Assembly: GCF_041434935.1 (NCBI RefSeq)
Contig: NZ_CP107964.1
Location: 7,547,001 to 7,611,000, forward strand
Direction: 5' to 3'
Origin: Kitasatospora sp. NBC_00374
Lineage (GTDB): Bacteria > Actinomycetota > Actinomycetes > Streptomycetales > Streptomycetaceae
Length of the DNA stretch: 64,000 nt
In this document: one piece after another, positions 56,189 through 64,000 of the stretch
Numbering within the stretch: position 1 is the stretch's first letter
Layout of the letters: every line of letters begins with the position of its first letter
The notes under the pieces: generated by a model
What the model was told of the DNA's origin: nothing
Database searches by the model: none
Seen by the model: only the letters and a program-made list of their open reading frames with translations
Program-made: the position numbers and the translations under genes

Positions 56189-57597
56189 CGGGGCTCTCCG
56201 TCGTACGGGGCGGATGACTGGGCGGTGTCCAGGGCGTCCTGGGTTTCCACGGCGTCCTGGGTGTCCACGGCGTCCTGCGGGTCCCGGCCGTCCTGCGGCC
56301 GCGCCCCGGCGTCCGGTCCGCCGCCGAGCGGCACCCGTACGTCCACGACCGTGCCGAAGCCGGGCCGGCTGGACACCCTGGCCGTCCCCCCGATCTCCGC
56401 CAGCCGCGCGCGCAGGCCGCGCAGCCCGTACCCCTCGGTCCGCTGCCCGGCGTCGAACCCGCAGCCGTTGTCCGTCACCGTCAGCCGGACCTCACGGTCC
56501 GTGAACTCGGTGCGCAGGGACACCCGCTGGGCCCCGGCATGCTTGCGGACGTTCGCCAGCGACTCCTGCGCCGAGCGCAGCAGGACCACACCGACCGCCG
56601 TCGGCAACGGGAACTCCGTGCCCTCGGCGCTGTAGCCGACCGTCAGGCCGGTCTCGGCGGCCAGCGCCTCGCCCTGGCGCCGCAGCGTCTCGCCCAGCGA
56701 GTTGCCACGCAGTGCGGCCGGGGTGAGCGCCGCGACGAAGCCCCGCGTCTCGGCCAGGTTCGCGGTGGCGGACCGGGCGGCCAGGGCGAGGTGACGCCGG
56801 GCCAGCTCCGGCTGCTCCTCCAACTCCGACTCGGCGGCCTGGATCAGCGCGATGATGCTGGTCAGGCCCTGGGCCACGGTGTCGTGGATCTCGCGGGCCA
56901 GCCGTTCGCGCTCGGCGGCGATCCCGGCCTGGTGCGAGAGGTGGGCCTCCCGCTCGCGGCTGCGCTCCAACTCCTCGATCAGCCGGCCGCGGTCCCGGCT
57001 CTGCTCGACCACCCTGGTGATCCACAGACCCAGCAGCACCGTCAGCGCGATCCCCAGCAGCGTCAGCGGCAGGATGCCCAGCACCTCGGCGCCCAGCCTG
57101 CCGCTGCTGATCCACACCAGCACGGGCGGTACCAGGTTGGCGAAGAGCACCACCGCGATGCCGAGCGAGGTCGGCAGGCTCATCAGCAGCATCGGGCAGA
57201 TCGCGAACAGCGCGAACGCGCTGGCCAGATCGAGCGCGGCGGCGACCGCGAACAGCACGAGCAGGCCGAGGGCGAACCAGCGGCTGCGCGGCGGCTTCTC
57301 GCCGCTGCGCAGCAGCGGCCGCCCGAACGCGGCGTACCAGGGCACGATCAGGGTCAGCGCGGCGACCGCGCCCGCCACCCGGCCGGGCGCGGCCTGCGAG
57401 GTGAGCAGCAGCCCGGCGGTGACCACGTAGGACACGCCGAAGTAGGTGTCCCACAGGCCGACCCAACGGACCACCGGATCCTGCCGGAAGGCCGCCTCAC
57501 CGCCGTCGTCGCCGGCGGAAGGGCCCGCGGCCGGGCGGTCGTCGTCGGGGCCGCGGTCGGCGGCGGTGGGCTGGTCGGACAGGGCGTGAGCTGGCAC
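56185..57597 (-). CDS. Sensor histidine kinase (HisKA_3 type)
   Basis: 470 residues from the GTG at 57597, which has TAGGA about 11 bases upstream; a longer GTG start at 57615 and an upstream open frame exist but add a Gly/Arg-rich tail with no support. N-terminal hydrophobic segments (about four to five membrane helices: LLLTSQAAP, LGLLVLFAVAAALDLASAFAL and others), then a HisKA_3 dimerisation/phosphoacceptor region with His238 in AREIHDTVAQGL, and an HATPase domain (SLANVRKHAG, DNGCGF, GYGLRGL). The C-terminus has an 18-base tandem repeat that codes for QDAVxT-like hexapeptides. Partner of the response regulator downstream. Confidence 0.93.
   Translation of the reverse strand: MPAHALSDQPTAADRGPDDDRPAAGPSAGDDGGEAAFRQDPVVRWVGLWDTYFGVSYVVTAGLLLTSQAAPGRVAGAVAALTLIVPWYAAFGRPLLRSGEKPPRSRWFALGLLVLFAVAAALDLASAFALFAICPMLLMSLPTSLGIAVVLFANLVPPVLVWISSGRLGAEVLGILPLTLLGIALTVLLGLWITRVVEQSRDRGRLIEELERSREREAHLSHQAGIAAERERLAREIHDTVAQGLTSIIALIQAAESELEEQPELARRHLALAARSATANLAETRGFVAALTPAALRGNSLGETLRRQGEALAAETGLTVGYSAEGTEFPLPTAVGVVLLRSAQESLANVRKHAGAQRVSLRTEFTDREVRLTVTDNGCGFDAGQRTEGYGLRGLRARLAEIGGTARVSSRPGFGTVVDVRVPLGGGPDAGARPQDGRDPQDAVDTQDAVETQDALDTAQSSAPYDGEPR
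56227..56298 (-). repeat. 18-bp tandem repeat in kinase C-terminus
   Basis: Four 18-base units (56227, 56245, 56263, 56281), the last two least regular, encode repeated hexapeptides such as QDAVDT, QDAVET and QDALDT. The unit length keeps the frame, so copy number can vary without breaking the kinase. Confidence 0.8.
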
Positions 57598-57682
57598 GCT
57601 GACCAGTCCTACCACGCCCGGTCCGGCGCGTGCACCCGCCGCCCGGCGGCAGCCGCCTCCCACGGGTGCTGCGCCGCCCGCT

Positions 57683-57723
57683 GTCCACCGACCGGTGGAC
57701 AACCGGGTCCGTCCACCGGTTGT
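57683..57723. promoter_or_regulatory. Repeated GTCCACC sites between kinase and membrane operon
   Basis: GTCCACC-GACC-GGTGGAC (57683-57700) is a perfect inverted repeat. A third GTCCACCG follows at 57711, and ACAACCGG (57699-57706) pairs with CCGGTTGT (57716-57723). They lie in the divergent gap between the kinase start (57597) and the membrane gene (57814), upstream of a TAGCGT hexamer at 57746-57751. Likely binding sites of the response regulator (inference). Confidence 0.5.
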
Positions 57724-57813
57724 TCCGGCCCCCGAGCCGCGTCCCTAGCGTGGAAGCAGGGAGGACGGGACGTCAGGAGGTCCTCCACGGACGAGCAACG
57801 GGAGTCGCACCAC

Positions 57814-58323
57814 ATGAGCGGGTTCACCACCACCCTGGTGGTCAGCGGGACGGTACTGACCGTCATCCTGGCCAGTGACCTGGGCCGCCGCCGGATCACC
57901 ACCATGCGCCTGGTCCGGCCGCTGATCGCGGTGGCCGTCGTGATGGCGTTGTTCTTCCACACACCGCAACTGGCCGGCAACGACCTCTCGCTGCAACTGG
58001 TCGGAGTCGGACTCGGCAGCATTCTGGGCCTGGTCGCCGGGGCGATGCTGCCCGGGGAGAGGGATTCCGACGGAAACGTCTACACCAGGGCCGGCGTGCT
58101 GTACGTCCTGTTCTGGCTCGCCATGTCGGCGGCCCGGGTGGTATTCGTCTACGGAATCGAGCACTGGTACACGGCCGATATCATCGAGTTCGCCATCACG
58201 TACCGGATCAGCGGGCCGGAGGTCTTCTCGAATTCGCTCGTCCTGATGGCTCTCGCCACCGTACTCGCACGGACCGCCGTGGTGCTCAACCGCCGCCGAC
58301 GGCTCCTCGCCGCCACCCGATAG
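57814..58323 (+). CDS. Unknown five-helix membrane protein
   Basis: 169 residues with five hydrophobic segments (TTLVVSGTVLTVILASDL, IAVAVVMALFF, LVGVGLGSILGLVAGAML, GVLYVLFWLAMSAARVVFV, SNSLVLMALATVLARTAVV) and positively charged loops. I do not recognise the family; a CcdC/DUF1453-like protein is possible. It starts after a weak GGGAG ribosome site and is first in an operon with two PH-domain genes, divergent from the two-component system. The context suggests a job at the membrane, perhaps envelope stress or self-protection, which is inference. Confidence 0.75.
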   Translation: MSGFTTTLVVSGTVLTVILASDLGRRRITTMRLVRPLIAVAVVMALFFHTPQLAGNDLSLQLVGVGLGSILGLVAGAMLPGERDSDGNVYTRAGVLYVLFWLAMSAARVVFVYGIEHWYTADIIEFAITYRISGPEVFSNSLVLMALATVLARTAVVLNRRRRLLAATR

Positions 58324-58338
58324 AAACAGGAACAGGAA

Positions 58339-58839
58339 ATGCCCTCATCCGAAGGTCTCCGGCTGCGGCCACCGCGGCACCGGGTGGAGCGCCGCGCCGT
58401 CGCCTGGTGGACGGTGCAGGCCTCGCTGATCCCCGTGCCGCTCATCCTGACGGCAGCCGCCCTCTACCTGTTCATCCCGCCGGCCCGGTTCGTCTTCGGC
58501 TGGGTGCTGCTCGCCGTCGCCGTCCCGGGCCTGGCGTACATCGCGGTGATGCCGCAGTGGCGCTACCGGGTGCACCGCTGGGAGACCACCGACGAGGCGG
58601 TCTACACCGCCTCCGGCTGGCTCTGGCAGCGCTGGCGGGTCGCGCCGCTGTCGCGGATCCAGACCGTGGACACCGTCCGCGGCCCGCTGGAGCAGCTCTT
58701 CGGCCTCGCGGGGATCAAGGTGACCACGGCCTCCGCCTCCGGCGACGTCAAGATCCGCGGCATCGACCACCGCAAGGCCGTCGAGGTCGTCGAGCACCTG
58801 ACCCGCACCACCCAGGCCACCCCGGGAGACGCCACGTGA
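58339..58839 (+). CDS. Bacterial PH-domain membrane protein, YdbS-like
   Basis: 166 residues. Two N-terminal hydrophobic helices (WWTVQASLIPVPLILTAAALYLF, FGWVLLAVAVPGLAYIAV), then a bPH_2 domain (VAPLSRIQTVDTVRGPLEQLFGLAGIKV near residues 105-135, followed by SGDVKIRGI). It is the short partner of a YdbST-type pair and its stop overlaps the next gene's GTG (GTGA). Ribosome site AGGAA. In Bacillus subtilis ydbST has been linked to resistance against peptide antimicrobials; here a role in coping with the cluster's own membrane-active polyketide is plausible but unproven. Confidence 0.87.
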   Translation: MPSSEGLRLRPPRHRVERRAVAWWTVQASLIPVPLILTAAALYLFIPPARFVFGWVLLAVAVPGLAYIAVMPQWRYRVHRWETTDEAVYTASGWLWQRWRVAPLSRIQTVDTVRGPLEQLFGLAGIKVTTASASGDVKIRGIDHRKAVEVVEHLTRTTQATPGDAT

Positions 58840-60449
58840 GCCCCGAGCCGGCCGGCCCGCCCACCACCGGCACGGACGATCCCGCCCGGGGCGTCCTGCC
58901 CGGACCGCGCGCCGGGCAAGCGCCCGACGGGCCCGCCGACGGCGCCGACGGGCTTGCCTGGCAGCGGCTCAGCCTGCGCTCCGTCCCCGTCCACCTGAGC
59001 TGGTTCCTCGCACCCGTCGCCACCACCGCCGGCACCGTCCTCGGCGGGGACGGCACCCTCAACCTCCAGGCCCTGATCACCCTGGCCACCCTGACGGTCG
59101 CCTTCGGCGTGGTCGCCGCCGTCAACCTGATGCGCTGCCTCACCACCCGCTACCGGATCACCCACGACCGGCTGGAGGTGCGCAAGGGCCTGCTCTTCCG
59201 CAGCAGCCGCACCGTCCTGCTGGAGCGCGTCCGCAACGCCGACGTCACCGCCAAACCGCTCTACCGCGTCCTCGGCCTCGCCTCCGTCGCCGTGGGCGTC
59301 GCCGGCGGCGGCTCCTCGGGCGGCTCGCTGTCGCTGGACGGCGTCACCCGCGACCAGGCCACCGAACTGCGCCGGGACCTGCTCAACCGGCGCGCGGCGC
59401 TGCTCGCCGCCGACGGCGCACCGGCGGCGGAGGCCGAGGACGCGGCGATCGTCCGCTTCGACCGCACCTGGGTGCGCTACGCGCCGCTGACGATCTGGGG
59501 CGTCGGCGGCCTGTTCGCCGCGCTCGGAGTCACCTACCGCACGCTCCACGAGATGCAGGTCGACCCGCTGGAACTGGGCGCCGTGCGCGGCCTGGTCGAC
59601 ACCTTCACCTCCGTCCCGGTCTGGGTCGCCGTCCCGGTCACCCTGCTGGCCGTCGCCGCCGTCGGCACCGCGGGCGCGGTCGCCCTGTACGTCGAGGGCT
59701 GGTCCGGCTTCCGCCTGGAGCGCGAGGAGGGCGGCATCCTGCGGGTGCGGCGAGGGCTGTGGATCCACCGCTCGGTCTCCATCGAGGAGCAGCGCCTGCG
59801 CGGCGTCGAGGTGGTCGAGCCGATGCTGCTGCGCTGGGGCGGCGGCGCCCGGCTGCACGCCGTCGCGAGCGGCCTCGGCACCGCCGAGGAGAACCGCGCC
59901 CGGGGCACCCTGATGCCGCCCTCACCCCGCTCCGAGGTGCTGCGGGTGGCCGCCGCGGTGCTCGGCGACGACCGCTCGCCGACCGAGACCGCCGAGCTGG
60001 CCCGCCACCCCCGCCGGGCGCTGCGCCGCCGGATCAACCGAGGCCTGCTGGTCGTCCTGCCGCTGGTCGGCGTGGTGGCACTGCCCGGGATCTGGGTGCC
60101 CGCGTTCCTCACCGCGGCCGGGGTCGCCGCGGCCGTGCTGCTGCCTGTCGCCGTGCTGCTCGCGGTGGACGCCTACCGCACCCTCGGCCACGGCCTGGCC
60201 GGGCCCTACCTGGTGAGCAGGGCCGGCACCTTCGCCCACCGGACGGTCGCCCTCCGGCGCGAGGGCGTGATCGGCTGGACGGTCTCCCGCTCGTTCTTCC
60301 AGCGCCGGGCCGGCCTGCTGACGCTGGCCGCCGCCACCGCGGCCGGCGCCGGGGTGTACCGGGTGCGCGACGTCGCCGAGGGCGACGGGCTGGCCTTCGC
60401 CGAACAGGCCGTGCCCGGGCTGCTCGCGCCGTTCCTGGAACGCGACTGA
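58836..60449 (+). CDS. Bacterial PH-domain membrane protein, YdbT-like
   Basis: 537 residues from the GTG overlapping the upstream stop; a longer in-frame extension upstream is antisense-like filler without a ribosome site. Hydrophobic pairs alternate with three bPH_2-type segments (RITHDRLEVRKGLLFRSSRTVLLERVRNADV near 110; FRLEREEGGILRVRRGLWIHRSVSIEEQRLRGVEVVEP near 300; LVSRAGTFAHRTVALRREGVIGWTV near 470). This is the large partner of the YdbS-like protein. The two should form a membrane complex; the biochemical activity of the family is not established. It is followed by the intergenic region of the first PKS gene. Confidence 0.87.
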   Translation: MSPEPAGPPTTGTDDPARGVLPGPRAGQAPDGPADGADGLAWQRLSLRSVPVHLSWFLAPVATTAGTVLGGDGTLNLQALITLATLTVAFGVVAAVNLMRCLTTRYRITHDRLEVRKGLLFRSSRTVLLERVRNADVTAKPLYRVLGLASVAVGVAGGGSSGGSLSLDGVTRDQATELRRDLLNRRAALLAADGAPAAEAEDAAIVRFDRTWVRYAPLTIWGVGGLFAALGVTYRTLHEMQVDPLELGAVRGLVDTFTSVPVWVAVPVTLLAVAAVGTAGAVALYVEGWSGFRLEREEGGILRVRRGLWIHRSVSIEEQRLRGVEVVEPMLLRWGGGARLHAVASGLGTAEENRARGTLMPPSPRSEVLRVAAAVLGDDRSPTETAELARHPRRALRRRINRGLLVVLPLVGVVALPGIWVPAFLTAAGVAAAVLLPVAVLLAVDAYRTLGHGLAGPYLVSRAGTFAHRTVALRREGVIGWTVSRSFFQRRAGLLTLAAATAAGAGVYRVRDVAEGDGLAFAEQAVPGLLAPFLERD

Positions 60450-60485
60450 TCCGGCCCGCGCGGCATAAAGAAATGACACATCGGC

Positions 60486-60514
60486 TTTACCGCCCCGCCG
60501 TCGAGCGGTAGCGT
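60486..60514 (+). promoter_or_regulatory. Candidate vegetative promoter upstream of the first PKS gene
   Basis: TTTACC (60486-60491) and TAGCGT (60509-60514) with a 17-base spacer. It lies 200 bases before the ATG, upstream of the TAGGGG boxes. Confidence 0.4.
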
Positions 60515-60543
60515 GATCCGACTGCGGGCCCGGAATACCCCAC

Positions 60544-60595
60544 CGGGAATTCCCGCCGCGTATTCACCGGCCGGCGTCCCCAGGGATTTCCTAGG
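60544..60595. promoter_or_regulatory. Two GGGAWTTCC-type palindromic sites
   Basis: A perfect 12-base palindrome CGGGAATTCCCG (60544-60555) and, 38 bases on, CCAGGGATTTCCTAGG (60580-60595). Both share the GGGAWWTCC core of PAS-LuxR (PimM-type) operators but match only 12 of 16 consensus positions. The second runs into the first TAGGGG box. Confidence 0.4.
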
Positions 60596-60669
60596 GGCCG
60601 CCGGTCGAATCGTAGGGGTGATTAGGGGCCCCGTAGGGGGTTATCCGCCGCCCGATTCCCGTGGCACGC
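60592..60669 (+). promoter_or_regulatory. Four phased TAGGGG boxes and predicted promoter of the first PKS gene
   Basis: TAGGGG starts at 60592, 60613, 60623 and 60634, that is 21, 10 and 11 bases apart, close to whole helical turns. A weak -10-like GCACGC lies at 60664-60669, 29 bases after the A of the last box; TATCCG at 60642 sits 28 bases after the second box. The start codon at 60715 is about 45 bases on. This is the richest box array in the window, as expected for the first PKS gene. Confidence 0.6.
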
Positions 60670-60714
60670 TGACCAACGGTGTTTGATACCGTCAGCCGGG
60701 TAGTGGAGCGCGCG

Positions 60715-64000
<3,286 letters not shown>

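Noticed and set aside
57746-57751. TAGCGT before the membrane gene as a member of the AGGGG-box regulon
   Set aside because: There is no AGGGG box at 28-29 bases upstream; the sequence there is GGTTGT.

Overview
The window is part of a large modular (cis-AT, type I) polyketide cluster from a high-GC actinomycete of the Streptomyces/Kitasatospora kind. The evidence is very high GC, C/G-ending codons, GTG and TTG starts, SARP/LAL-era style regulation by a 961-residue LuxR-family ATPase regulator, and Streptomyces-like small genes. Both ends of the window are cut inside PKS genes, so the cluster continues in both directions.

Left part (1-44 kb, + strand): the last PKS genes of the assembly line. 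These are the end of a module AT(methylmalonyl)-KR-ACP (1-2733); a two-module protein with KS-AT-DH-KR-ACP and KS-AT-DH-ER-KR-ACP (2885-14785); a three-module protein with three KS-AT-DH-KR-ACP modules (15496-31446); and a two-module protein ending in ACP-TE (31497-43145). A type II thioesterase follows (43263-44027). Docking helices at the ends fit this reading order. AT motifs (HAFH against YASH) predict malonyl units everywhere except the left-edge module and the final module, which should use methylmalonyl. Read literally, the carboxyl end of the product would be a 2-methyl-pentaenoyl chain conjugated to the carboxyl carbon.

Middle (44-57.6 kb): a LAL regulator on the - strand; a truncated or domesticated transposase-type HTH gene; and a starter-unit set. 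The starter set is an FAD amine oxidase (arginine-monooxygenase type), a nitrilase-superfamily amidase, a discrete acyltransferase, a metallophosphoesterase, a phosphopantetheinyl transferase and an acyl-CoA ligase. This set fits the known route from arginine to 4-guanidinobutyryl (or 4-aminobutyryl) starters. A two-component system (sensor kinase and LuxR-type response regulator) follows.

Right part (57.8-64 kb): a three-gene membrane operon (unknown five-helix protein and YdbS/YdbT-like bacterial PH proteins), then the first PKS gene (60715 onward). That gene starts with a lone ACP and no loading KS or AT, as expected if the discrete acyltransferase loads the starter.

The most interesting signal outside the genes is a repeated promoter layout. 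A (C/T)AGGGG box lies 28-29 bases upstream of a -10-like hexamer before the 15496 PKS gene, before both divergent starter operons (50929 - strand and 51185 + strand), before the ligase gene, and, with four helically phased boxes, before the first PKS gene. Boxes also lie upstream of the LAL gene. I infer this is the operator of the cluster activator. Other points: two KR domains have lost the catalytic serine, AT/KR/KS blocks are nearly identical between modules (recent gene conversion), and the discrete acyltransferase has lost the carboxylate-binding Arg.
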